A stretch of 6,362 nucleotides of DNA from an uncultured bacterium (lineage in GTDB: Bacteria > Bacillota_A > Clostridia > Oscillospirales > Oscillospiraceae): assembly GCA_945917385.1 (NCBI GenBank), contig CAMEHJ010000070.1, forward strand, positions 1 through 6,362, written 5' to 3'. Position numbers and translations under genes: made by a program. Below the pieces are notes generated by a model. That model saw only the letters and a list, made by a program, of their open reading frames with translations. It was not told where the DNA came from and made no database searches. Below are positions 1 to 6,271 of the stretch, piece by piece (position 1 is the stretch's first letter; the number at the start of each line of letters is the position of its first letter).

Positions 1-81
1 TGTTATAATACGATTGATATAAGATAAACAGTTTGAAAAGTGTTAATAATTGATTTATAGATACTTCAGACAGGAGGAAAT
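1..81 (+). promoter_or_regulatory. AT-rich leader and possible promoter of the oxaloacetate decarboxylase operon
   Basis: This stretch is much richer in A and T than the coding DNA that follows and lies directly before the first operon gene. A perfect TATAAT occurs at 4-9; its -35 box would lie outside the window, and it would give a leader of about 65 nt. A second candidate is TTGAAA at 33-38 followed after 17 bp by TATAGA at 56-61, but that would start transcription only about 14 nt before the ATG. A strong AGGAGG Shine-Dalgarno lies at 72-77, 4 nt before the ATG at 82. No terminator-like hairpin, repeat operator or riboswitch fold was recognised. Which promoter is used cannot be decided from sequence. 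Confidence 0.4.
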
Positions 82-1464
82 ATGAAGAAAGTACAGTTCA
101 CCGAAACAATACTTCGAGACGCAAACCAGTCGCTGGTGGCAACGCGGCTTTCCTACGACAAGTTTGAGCCGATACTTGAGACAATGGACAAGGCGGGCTT
201 CTATTCCGTCGAGTGCTGGGGCGGCGCGACCTTTGACGTGTGCCTGCGCTTTCTCAACGAGGACCCGTGGGAGAGACTGCGCAAGATAAAGGCGCATATG
301 CCCAACACCAAGCTCCAGATGCTGCTGCGCGGACAGAACATCCTCGGCTACAAGCATTACAGTGACGATGTGGTGCGCCGCTTTGTGCGCTGCTCGGTAA
401 AAAACGGTATTGATATAATCCGCATTTTCGACGCGCTCAACGACATAGAAAACCTCAAGGTTGCGATAGAGGAGACCGTGAAGTCCGGCGCTCAGGCCTC
501 CGGCACCATTTCCTACACCACAAGCCCCGTGCACACGCTCGACAAATACGTCGAGATGTGCAAGGAACTGTCTCAAATGGGCGTAAGCTCCATCTGCATC
601 AAGGATATGGCCGGTATCCTCTCCCCCAAGCAGGCCTATGACCTTGTCTCCGCAATCAAGGACGCGGTGGCGCTGCCCGTCGTTGTTCACACCCACTCCA
701 CCACGGGTCTTGCGTTTATGACCTACCTCAAGGCCGTTGAGGCGGGCGCGGACGTTATCGACACCGCCATCTCTCCGTTCTCCGGCGGCACCTCTCAGCC
801 CGCCACCGAGACGCTTGACTACACGCTCAGAGAGCTTGGCTACGAGACGGGGCTTGATGCGGACGTGCTCTTCGAAATGGCGAACTTCTTTAAGCCCATC
901 CGCGCCGAAATGCTCGCGGACGGCACGCTCAACCCAATCTCCATGGCGACCGACACACAGTGCCTGACCTACCAGATACCGGGCGGTATGCTCTCAAACC
1001 TGCTCAGCCAGCTCAAGATGATGAACGCGCTCGACAAGTTCGACGAGGCTCTGCTTGAAACGCCGAAGGTGCGCGAGGACATGGGCTATCCTCCGCTCGT
1101 CACCCCCACCAGCCAGATCGTCGGCACGCAGGCCGTGCAGAACGTGCTGGCGGGAGAGCGCTACAAGAACGTCGGCGCGGAGCTGAAGGCGTACTGCCGC
1201 GGCGAGTACGGCAGGACCCCCGCCCCCATCAACGAGCAGGTGCGCGCAAAGATTCTCGGTGACGAGAAGCCCATTGAGGGGCGCTTTGCCGCCACTCTGC
1301 CGGCTGACACCTATGAAAAGGCGAAGGAAGCGCTCGGCGCGGACGCAAGATGCGAGGAGGATGTGCTCAGCTACATCGCGTTCCCGCAGGTCGCGGAGAA
1401 CTTCTTTGAAAAGCGCCGTGAGGCGGAGGAGAAGAAGGTCCGCTACTCCATTGTGGAGCTTTGA
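82..1464 (+). CDS. oadA: Oxaloacetate decarboxylase alpha subunit (carboxyltransferase, no biotin domain)
   Basis: The 460-residue soluble subunit would transfer the carboxyl group of oxaloacetate to biotin on the separate carrier, leaving pyruvate. It belongs to the HMG-CoA-lyase-like carboxyltransferase family shared with pyruvate carboxylase and transcarboxylase 5S. The TIM-barrel part opens with TILRDANQSL (residues 9-18), followed by ECWGGATFD (44-52), MLLRGQN (80-86), IKDMAGIL (173-180) and HTHSTTG (203-209). By family knowledge Asp13, His203 and His205 are the metal ligands and Lys174 the active-site lysine, and all are present. The conserved C-terminal domain follows, with PGGMLSNL (300-307) and TPTSQIVGTQAV (341-352). 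Klebsiella OadA is longer because it carries a fused biotin domain; this protein stops after the conserved domain. The start is fixed by AGGAGG at 72-77. Oddity: Asn15 stands where most relatives have His (RDAHQSL). A pyruvate carboxylase B subunit is the alternative, but the downstream membrane subunits favour the decarboxylase. Confidence 0.93.
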   Translation: MKKVQFTETILRDANQSLVATRLSYDKFEPILETMDKAGFYSVECWGGATFDVCLRFLNEDPWERLRKIKAHMPNTKLQMLLRGQNILGYKHYSDDVVRRFVRCSVKNGIDIIRIFDALNDIENLKVAIEETVKSGAQASGTISYTTSPVHTLDKYVEMCKELSQMGVSSICIKDMAGILSPKQAYDLVSAIKDAVALPVVVHTHSTTGLAFMTYLKAVEAGADVIDTAISPFSGGTSQPATETLDYTLRELGYETGLDADVLFEMANFFKPIRAEMLADGTLNPISMATDTQCLTYQIPGGMLSNLLSQLKMMNALDKFDEALLETPKVREDMGYPPLVTPTSQIVGTQAVQNVLAGERYKNVGAELKAYCRGEYGRTPAPINEQVRAKILGDEKPIEGRFAATLPADTYEKAKEALGADARCEEDVLSYIAFPQVAENFFEKRREAEEKKVRYSIVEL

Positions 1465-1475
1465 GGAGGTTCATG

Positions 1476-1820
1476 ATGGCAGACTTAGTAAACATTTCCA
1501 TCGCAACCGGCGGCGCGGTTGCGCTGCTCGGCTACGCAGTTGTGTTCCTCGGCCTGATTTTGCTGATGATAACCGTTATGATAATGAGCAAAATCATGAT
1601 GGCGCTTGCAGCGAAAAAGGTAGCTGCCGTCCCCGCGCCCGCACAGGCAGCTCCCGCCCCCGCAAAGCCGGCTCCCGGCACCGCGGGCGAGCTGAAGCTT
1701 TACGACACGGACCCGAGAGACGCCGCAATGATTATGGCTATCGTCGCGGACACGCTCGGCAAGCCCCTCAACGAGCTGCGTTTTATTTCCATTAAGGAGG
1801 TCAAGGACGATGAAATATAA
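1476..1820 (+). CDS. oadG: Small membrane subunit of oxaloacetate decarboxylase (OadG/gamma-like)
   Basis: This 114-residue protein would anchor and help assemble the decarboxylase at the membrane, as the gamma subunit of oxaloacetate decarboxylase and the delta subunit of methylmalonyl-CoA decarboxylase do. It has a single hydrophobic segment (residues about 13-45), an Ala/Pro/Lys linker (about 46-68) and a conserved C-terminal patch including IVADTLGKPLNELRFISIKE (about 89-108), typical of the OAD gamma family. I place the start at ATG 1476 because GAGGAGG at 1463-1469 is then 6 nt away. ATG 1473 would be only 3 nt from it, and the TTG at 1461 lies inside the end of oadA. The gene begins 11 bp after the oadA stop, and its end overlaps the next gene by 11 bp. 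The C-terminus has no histidines, so the zinc-binding tail described for Klebsiella OadG appears absent. Confidence 0.85.
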   Translation: MADLVNISIATGGAVALLGYAVVFLGLILLMITVMIMSKIMMALAAKKVAAVPAPAQAAPAPAKPAPGTAGELKLYDTDPRDAAMIMAIVADTLGKPLNELRFISIKEVKDDEI

Positions 1821-2208
1821 AGTTACTTTGAATAACCGCGTATATGAGGTCGAGGTGGAGCAGGGCGAGGCCATGCTCGTTGACGAGTACGAGCTGAAAG
1901 CCCCCGCCGCCGCAGCACCCGCCGCCCCTGCCGCGGCTGCCGCTCCCGCCGCTGCGGCACCTGCCGCCGCTCCCGCAGGCGGCGCACTCGCCGCGGGCGA
2001 GGTCATCAAAAGCCCCATGCCCGGCAACATCCTCAAGATCCTTGTCTCTCAGGGTCAGCAGGTCAAGGAGGGCGAGACGCTTATTATCCTTGAGGCCATG
2101 AAGATGGAAAACGAGATAGTCGCCACCCGCGCGGGCAGTGTCGCGCAGATCGCGGTCAGCAAAGGTCAGGTCGTGGAGACCGATACTCCGCTTGTTGTGA
2201 TCGCATAA
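1810..2208 (+). CDS. Biotin carboxyl carrier subunit of the decarboxylase
   Basis: This 132-residue biotinyl protein would shuttle CO2 from the alpha subunit to the membrane beta subunit. The N-terminus (1-30) is a short folded-looking segment. Residues 31-62 are an almost pure Ala/Pro linker, and 63-132 are the lipoyl/biotinyl domain. That domain contains IKSPMPGNI (66-74) and EAMKMEN (95-101), so Lys98 is the biotinylated residue by family knowledge. It is equivalent to the C-terminal biotin domain of Klebsiella OadA or to the gamma subunit (MmdC) of methylmalonyl-CoA decarboxylase, here encoded alone. AAGGAGG at 1794-1800 lies 9 nt before the ATG. The start lies inside the end of oadG (11 bp overlap), which suggests translational coupling. 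No biotin ligase gene is in the window, so BirA must be supplied from elsewhere. Confidence 0.93.
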   Translation: MKYKVTLNNRVYEVEVEQGEAMLVDEYELKAPAAAAPAAPAAAAAPAAAAPAAAPAGGALAAGEVIKSPMPGNILKILVSQGQQVKEGETLIILEAMKMENEIVATRAGSVAQIAVSKGQVVETDTPLVVIA

Positions 2209-2218
2209 GGAGGCTGCT

Positions 2219-3442
2219 ATGAATATACTGGCAACCCTCGAAAAGCTGGCGCTTGAATCCGGCTTCGCCGCGTTCTTTATGGCGGGCGGCTGGAAAAACG
2301 CCGTTATGATAATAATTGCCTGCGTGCTTTTGTATCTCGGCATTGTAAAGAAGTTTGAGCCGCTGCTGCTCGTCGGCATTGCGTTCGGGTGTCTCCTTTC
2401 AAACCTCTCGTACTTTGTCGCGTTTCAGGGCGCGAACGCCATGTACCACCCGGAGCTGTGGGAGCAGTTCCTCGACACGGCAAGCCCCTATTACCACAGC
2501 TACGGCCACATTATGTCTAACGCCGGTCTCCTTGACTTCTTCTATATCGGCGTCAAGGGAGGCATCTACCCCTCGCTCATATTCATGGGCGTCGGCGCGA
2601 TGACGGACTTCGGCCCGCTGCTCGCAAACCCCAAGAGCCTGCTTCTGGGCGCGGCGGCACAGCTCGGCGTGTTCATTGCGTTCTGGGGCGCTATCTTCCT
2701 CGGCTTTACCGGACCGCAGGCCGCATCCATCGGCATCATCGGCGGTGCGGACGGCCCCACCGCTATCTACCTCACGACCAAACTGGCGCCGGAGCTTCTG
2801 GGGCCTATCGCAATCGCGGCGTACTCCTACATGGCGCTTATCCCGATGATTCAGCCGCCGCTCATGCGCCTTTGCACAACAAAGGAGATGCGCGAGGTTA
2901 AGATGGAGCAGGCACGCGAGGTCTCCAAGACCGAGAAGATCGTGTTCCCCATCGTGGTCGCGGTATTCGTTATCCTGCTTCTGCCCTCCACCGCGCCGCT
3001 CATCGGCTGTCTCATGCTCGGCAACCTCTGCCGTGAGACGGGCGTTACCGACAGACTCAGCGATACGATGCAGAACGCGCTCATGAACATCGTCACCATC
3101 TTCCTCGCCACCTCCGTCGGCGCGACGATGGTTGGTGACAACTTCCTCCAGTTCGAGACCATCAAGATAATTATTCTCGGCCTTGTCGCGTTCGGCATCT
3201 CCACGGTCGGCGGACTTATCGGCGGCATCGTCATGTACTACGCCTCCGGCAAGAAGATTAATCCCCTCATCGGCTCTGCCGGCGTATCCGCAGTGCCTAT
3301 GGCCGCGCGCGTTGCGCAGGATGAGGGACGCAAGTGGAACAAGACAAACTTCCTGCTCATGCACGCCATGGGACCTAACGTCGCCGGCGTCATCGGCTCC
3401 GCCATCGCCGCAGGCTTCCTGCTCAGCGTGTTCGGAGGTTAA
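2219..3442 (+). CDS. oadB: Na+-translocating oxaloacetate decarboxylase beta subunit
   Basis: This 407-residue integral membrane protein would decarboxylate carboxybiotin and use the energy to export Na+. The family includes OadB, MmdB and GcdB. Hydrophobic segments run along the whole length. Key motifs are GIIGGADGPTAIY (172-184), with Asp178 matching the essential Na+/proton-binding aspartate of Klebsiella OadB, and NPLIGSAGVSAVP (348-360) and HAMGPNVAGVIGSA (382-395), which contain the conserved polar residues of the second Na+ region (Asn387, Ser394). GNLCRETGVTDRLSDT (268-283) is also typical. A loop near residues 72-100 rich in aromatics and His precedes LLDFFYIGVKGGIYPS (104-119). The length is normal for Firmicute members. 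AAGGAGG at 2207-2213, overlapping the stop of the carrier gene, sits 5 nt before the ATG. Sequence alone cannot separate oxaloacetate from methylmalonyl-CoA types at this subunit; the alpha subunit decides it. Confidence 0.93.
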   Translation: MNILATLEKLALESGFAAFFMAGGWKNAVMIIIACVLLYLGIVKKFEPLLLVGIAFGCLLSNLSYFVAFQGANAMYHPELWEQFLDTASPYYHSYGHIMSNAGLLDFFYIGVKGGIYPSLIFMGVGAMTDFGPLLANPKSLLLGAAAQLGVFIAFWGAIFLGFTGPQAASIGIIGGADGPTAIYLTTKLAPELLGPIAIAAYSYMALIPMIQPPLMRLCTTKEMREVKMEQAREVSKTEKIVFPIVVAVFVILLLPSTAPLIGCLMLGNLCRETGVTDRLSDTMQNALMNIVTIFLATSVGATMVGDNFLQFETIKIIILGLVAFGISTVGGLIGGIVMYYASGKKINPLIGSAGVSAVPMAARVAQDEGRKWNKTNFLLMHAMGPNVAGVIGSAIAAGFLLSVFGG

Positions 3443-3455
3443 AAACTTAATTGAA

Positions 3456-3480
3456 AAAGCCCGCCAGTCCGGCGGGCTTT
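3456..3480. terminator. Bidirectional intrinsic terminator between convergent operons
   Basis: A perfect 10-bp stem is formed by AAAGCCCGCC (3456-3465) and GGCGGGCTTT (3471-3480) with a 5-nt loop AGTCC. On the plus strand it is followed by CATTTTTATA, giving a T tract that would end the decarboxylase operon 14 nt after the oadB stop. On the minus strand the AAAAA at 3454-3458 reads as TTTTT right after the same stem, so the hairpin would also end the leftward operon, whose last stop codon is at 3496-3498. Confidence 0.92.
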
Positions 3481-3495
3481 CATTTTTATAGGTGA

Positions 3496-4038
3496 TTAAT
3501 CCTTTATGTCGTCTTTGATATCGTCAACGACTTCCGCGAAGGTCTCCGCGGCTTCCTTGACGGCTTCCTCGGCGGCGTCAACGATTTCCTCAACCGCTTC
3601 GGCGGCGCCGTCGGATGAGGTGGCGTCCACTACGTCCTCAAACTGCTCTATCTCAACGTCGATATCGCTCTCGGCTTCCGCCTCGGCGTCGGCCTTGAGG
3701 GCCTGAATAGCGCCCTGCTTCGCCTCAATGTCGGCCATGATCTCCTCTGCCTGCGCAAAGAGGGAGGCGTAGAAGTCACCGGGGTTATCCTTGTTCTGCT
3801 CGTAGCAGAGCTTGCCTATCTCGGTGTAGACCTTCTTGAGCTCCTCGTTGCTGCCGGTTATTTCAAGGCTGAGCTTTGCGATGCGACCGTAAGCCTTGGC
3901 CTTGGAAGCGCCCTGCTCGTATATGTCCTTGACGGTGCCGCTCTCGGAGACGGTCTTGGAGACGGTGTCTGCCGCTTCCTTTGCCTTGCTGATGAGGTGG
4001 TTGAGAGTACCGGTGATGATGTCTTTATAATCTGCCAT
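3496..4038 (-). CDS. Acidic alpha-helical protein of unknown function
   Basis: I do not recognise a named family for this 180-residue protein. No signal peptide or membrane segment is visible, so it is probably cytoplasmic. It falls into three parts. Residues 1-55 are Lys/Ala/Thr-rich and look amphipathic (for example LISKAKEAADTVSKTV at 15-30). Residues 56-116 form a likely coiled coil with IAKLSLEITGSNEELKKVY (53-71) and EIGKLCYEQNKDNP (73-86), a pattern I associate with small Firmicute proteins that often carry a C-terminal zinc ribbon. Residues 117-180 are an extremely acidic Ala/Glu/Asp/Val tail with no cysteine pairs, so the zinc ribbon is absent here. The only Cys is Cys78. The start is well supported by GGAGG 8 nt before the ATG. 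A TATAAT box lies 37 nt upstream of the start codon, and lgt ends 54 bp upstream on the same strand. Envelope, stress or structural roles are possible but unproven. Confidence 0.8.
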   Translation of the reverse strand: MADYKDIITGTLNHLISKAKEAADTVSKTVSESGTVKDIYEQGASKAKAYGRIAKLSLEITGSNEELKKVYTEIGKLCYEQNKDNPGDFYASLFAQAEEIMADIEAKQGAIQALKADAEAEAESDIDVEIEQFEDVVDATSSDGAAEAVEEIVDAAEEAVKEAAETFAEVVDDIKDDIKD

Positions 4039-4075
4039 TTTAAGTTCCTCCGTTTTTTGATTATGTTTTCTTTCT

Positions 4076-4081
4076 ATTATA
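4076..4081 (-). promoter_or_regulatory. Possible -10 box for the 180-residue protein gene
   Basis: On the minus strand a perfect TATAAT lies in the 54-bp gap between the end of lgt and the start of the acidic-protein gene, in locally AT-rich DNA. It would place the transcription start near 4069, giving a leader of about 30 nt with a GGAGG ribosome binding site. The matching -35 region would fall in the last codons of lgt and has no good TTGACA match, so the promoter is tentative. Confidence 0.45.
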
Positions 4082-4092
4082 TTGCGTCCCCT

Positions 4093-4992
4093 TTACAGAG
4101 TGCGGGGGGATTCTGTCTCGGCCTGAGCGCTCTCACGCGCTTTGACGACGTTTACATACAGCGCTTCCGGCTTGTGTTCTTTACGGCTGTTCACAAAAAG
4201 CGCAATGCCGCTTGCCAGTGCCAGAACCACGCTCAGCGCCTGAGAAACGCGGATGCCGGTTCCTCCGATATACAGACTGTCGGTGCGAAGCCCCTCTATC
4301 CACGCGCGGCCGATACCGTAGAGAATGAAGTAGAGAAGAACGTTCTGCCCGTCGTATTTCCGAAGCCCCTTTTTATCGCGTATCAGCAGGAAAATCAGTA
4401 TGCCGAGATTCCACAGGCTTTCATACAGGAAGGTCGGGTGGACATAGATGGTTGTGCCGTCGGGCGAGGTAAGTCCCATGCGGCAGAATACGTCCGTCAC
4501 TGCGCCGAACGCCTCGCGGTTCATAAAGTTGCCCCAGCGGCCGAGGATCTGACCGATGAGCAGACCGAACACCGCAAGATCGAGAAAGGCCTGAAAGGGG
4601 ATGCCCTTTCGGCGGCAGACGATATAGATAACGAGAATGCTCGCGATGATGCCGCCGTATATCGCAAGTCCGCCTTCCCACACCGCAAACAGCTTCGACG
4701 GGTTTGCAAGGTAGTACGAAAGGTCGTTGAACACGACAAAGTACAGCCTTGCGCCGATTATGCTCATCGGGATGAGCCAGATGACGATGTCATAAAAATC
4801 GTCCTGCTTTATCCCGAAGCGTACACTCCGCTTTGAGCAGTACAAAATTGCGAGCAGAAAGCCAAGGCCGATCAATATGCCGTAGAAATATATGGGTCTG
4901 CCGAAAACGGTGATATACGAGGGGGGATTGATGCTGAAATCCCCGAACATGGGGAAGCTGATTATCGAATCACGCTGAATAGTCTGAAACAT
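4093..4992 (-). CDS. lgt: Prolipoprotein diacylglyceryl transferase
   Basis: Lgt moves diacylglycerol from phosphatidylglycerol to the lipobox cysteine of prelipoproteins in the cytoplasmic membrane, the first step of lipoprotein maturation. The 299-residue protein has about seven hydrophobic segments and the family signature GRWGNFMNREAFG (151-163), with Arg152, Asn155, Glu160 and Gly163 matching essential E. coli residues. Other typical pieces are GARLYFVVF (80-88), WEGGLAIYGG (105-114), HPTFLYES (175-182) and YGIGRAWIEGLR (225-236). Tyr112 occupies the position of E. coli His103. The charged tail after about residue 270 is probably cytoplasmic. I keep the start at 4992 because it lies 1 bp after the stop of the upstream peptidase gene with a weak GGAAAGG site; Met15 has no ribosome binding site. 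It is co-transcribed with the M16 peptidase genes. Confidence 0.96.
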   Translation of the reverse strand: MFQTIQRDSIISFPMFGDFSINPPSYITVFGRPIYFYGILIGLGFLLAILYCSKRSVRFGIKQDDFYDIVIWLIPMSIIGARLYFVVFNDLSYYLANPSKLFAVWEGGLAIYGGIIASILVIYIVCRRKGIPFQAFLDLAVFGLLIGQILGRWGNFMNREAFGAVTDVFCRMGLTSPDGTTIYVHPTFLYESLWNLGILIFLLIRDKKGLRKYDGQNVLLYFILYGIGRAWIEGLRTDSLYIGGTGIRVSQALSVVLALASGIALFVNSRKEHKPEALYVNVVKARESAQAETESPRTL

Positions 4993-4993
4993 T

Positions 4994-6271
4994 TTACGCC
5001 TTTCCGGGTTCGATCACGGACAAAGCCAGCCGCTCCGGCCTGAGACAGTCCGCAATGAAATCCTCACAGTCCTTGATGGTGATGCTGTCCATGAGGGCAA
5101 TGGCGTCGAACGCACAGTATCCGTCAAAGACGGCAAGCGCCGTGGAGACACACACATTGTCAAAGTCCTCAAGCCCTCTGAGTCTCGCGCCGAGGGAAGC
5201 GCGCTTGGCACGCTCAAAGTCGTCCTTGTCAAGCCCCTCCTGCGATACTCGCGCGACCTCCGCCTTAAATTCGTCCAGCACGCGCTCCGGGTGCTCGCTC
5301 TCGCCGCCGATGAGTACCGTCGCGGTGCCCGCGGTGAAGTCCACCTCGTAATCAAAGTCGAGATTCAGCGTGCCGTCTGCGTACAGCCGAGTGTAAAACG
5401 GGGAGGAATTGCCGACGAGGATACGCATGGAGAGCTGGGAAATGAGGTGCTGACGCAGAAGCTTCTCGCCTTCGCGCTCGGGCTTCAGCTTTGCGCCGAT
5501 ATAAAACTGCGGCGCGGAGACCGCCATTGCCTCGCGGTGCAAGGTCTCATAAGGCTCAAGCCCCTCGTCCTCTCCGAAATCTGCCGTGGGGATGGCGGCG
5601 CACTCCGACGGAAGCTCCTCAAGCGCTATCTTCTCAATGAGGTCGGGGTCAACGTCGCCCTCAACGCAGAGAACCATGTTCGAGGGGGCATAGAATATCC
5701 TGTGGCAGTCGTACAGGGTTTTATCGCTTATCTCGGAAATGCTCTCCACCGTGCCGGCAACCCTGTCGCGGATGGGGTGGTGCGCGTACAGCATTTTCAA
5801 AAGATTGTAGTAGAGGGCGATTCCGGGGTTATCCTCGCCCATGCGTATCTCCTGCGCGATAATACCCTGCTCCTTCTGCACGGTTTCGCTCGTGAAGTAC
5901 GGGGTGGAGACAAAGTGCAGCAGCATACGCAGATTCTCTTCAAAGCCCTCGGTACACTGGAAGTAGTAGCAGGTTACGCCGGAGGAGGTGAACGCATTGG
6001 GACTTGCCCCGTTTGCCGACAGCAGATTCAGCGCGTTGTCGCCGTTTGGGAGGTCGAACATCTTATGCTCAAGAAAATGCGCGACGCCGGCGGGCGTGTC
6101 CTCAATGCGGCCGTCTATCGCAAAGCGCCTGTGTGCGCCCCCGTAGTTCGTCGCGAACACCGCGTAGCACGTTGAAAAGCCGCGCTTGGGTATCACGCGC
6201 AGGCGAAGCCCGTTTGAAAGCGTCGTGCCGTATACGGTCTCACCGATATTTTTAAATTCTTTACTCTGCAT
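4994..6271 (-). CDS. yfmH: M16 family metallopeptidase, YfmH type (EF-P modification-associated)
   Basis: This 425-residue protein is a full-length, single-unit M16 (pitrilysin/insulinase-like) zinc peptidase of the form that works in pairs. The inverted zinc motif HFLEH is at 65-69 (His65, Glu68, His69), and the downstream ligand is probably Glu141 in EQGIIAQEIRM (134-144). ANGASPNAFTSSGVTCYYF (86-104) is the usual segment after the motif. The C-terminal half carries SSPFYTRLYADGTL (289-302), with the conserved Arg/Tyr pair of M16 enzymes. No signal peptide is seen. Database annotation calls this type YfmH (ymfH in Bacillus subtilis), linked genetically to 5-aminopentanol modification of elongation factor P; the substrate is inferred, not shown. 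GAGGAGG sits 6 nt before the ATG, within the end of the preceding gene, which overlaps by 11 bp. A generic processing peptidase is the alternative. Confidence 0.88.
   Translation of the reverse strand: MQSKEFKNIGETVYGTTLSNGLRLRVIPKRGFSTCYAVFATNYGGAHRRFAIDGRIEDTPAGVAHFLEHKMFDLPNGDNALNLLSANGASPNAFTSSGVTCYYFQCTEGFEENLRMLLHFVSTPYFTSETVQKEQGIIAQEIRMGEDNPGIALYYNLLKMLYAHHPIRDRVAGTVESISEISDKTLYDCHRIFYAPSNMVLCVEGDVDPDLIEKIALEELPSECAAIPTADFGEDEGLEPYETLHREAMAVSAPQFYIGAKLKPEREGEKLLRQHLISQLSMRILVGNSSPFYTRLYADGTLNLDFDYEVDFTAGTATVLIGGESEHPERVLDEFKAEVARVSQEGLDKDDFERAKRASLGARLRGLEDFDNVCVSTALAVFDGYCAFDAIALMDSITIKDCEDFIADCLRPERLALSVIEPGKA

Noticed and set aside
55..696. Minus-strand open frame (213 codons) opposite oadA
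   Set aside because: It is a shadow of a strongly conserved carboxyltransferase gene, has no ribosome binding site support and would read into the oadA leader.
1461..1475. TTG start of the oadG frame at 1461, giving a 119-residue product
   Set aside because: The TTG overlaps the oadA stop and precedes the GAGGAGG ribosome binding site, which instead points to ATG 1476.
1900..1995. Possible CRISPR or tandem-repeat array in the GC-rich tract
   Set aside because: There is no regular repeat-spacer unit; it is an in-frame Ala/Pro coding tract in the biotin carrier gene.
2399..3364. Minus-strand open frame (321 codons) opposite oadB
   Set aside because: The translation is rich in Arg, His, Asp and Glu with no domain, typical of the reverse complement of a membrane protein gene; oadB is unambiguous.
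3997..4836. Plus-strand open frame (279 codons) opposite lgt and the acidic-protein gene start
   Set aside because: It is antisense to the Lgt signature region, its translation resembles no family, and it runs across a real intergenic region and its minus-strand signals.
5291..6175. Long plus-strand open frame (294 codons) opposite the M16 peptidase gene
   Set aside because: It lies wholly antisense to a gene with clear M16 motifs, has no ribosome binding site or recognisable domain, and is the expected result of GC-rich codon use.
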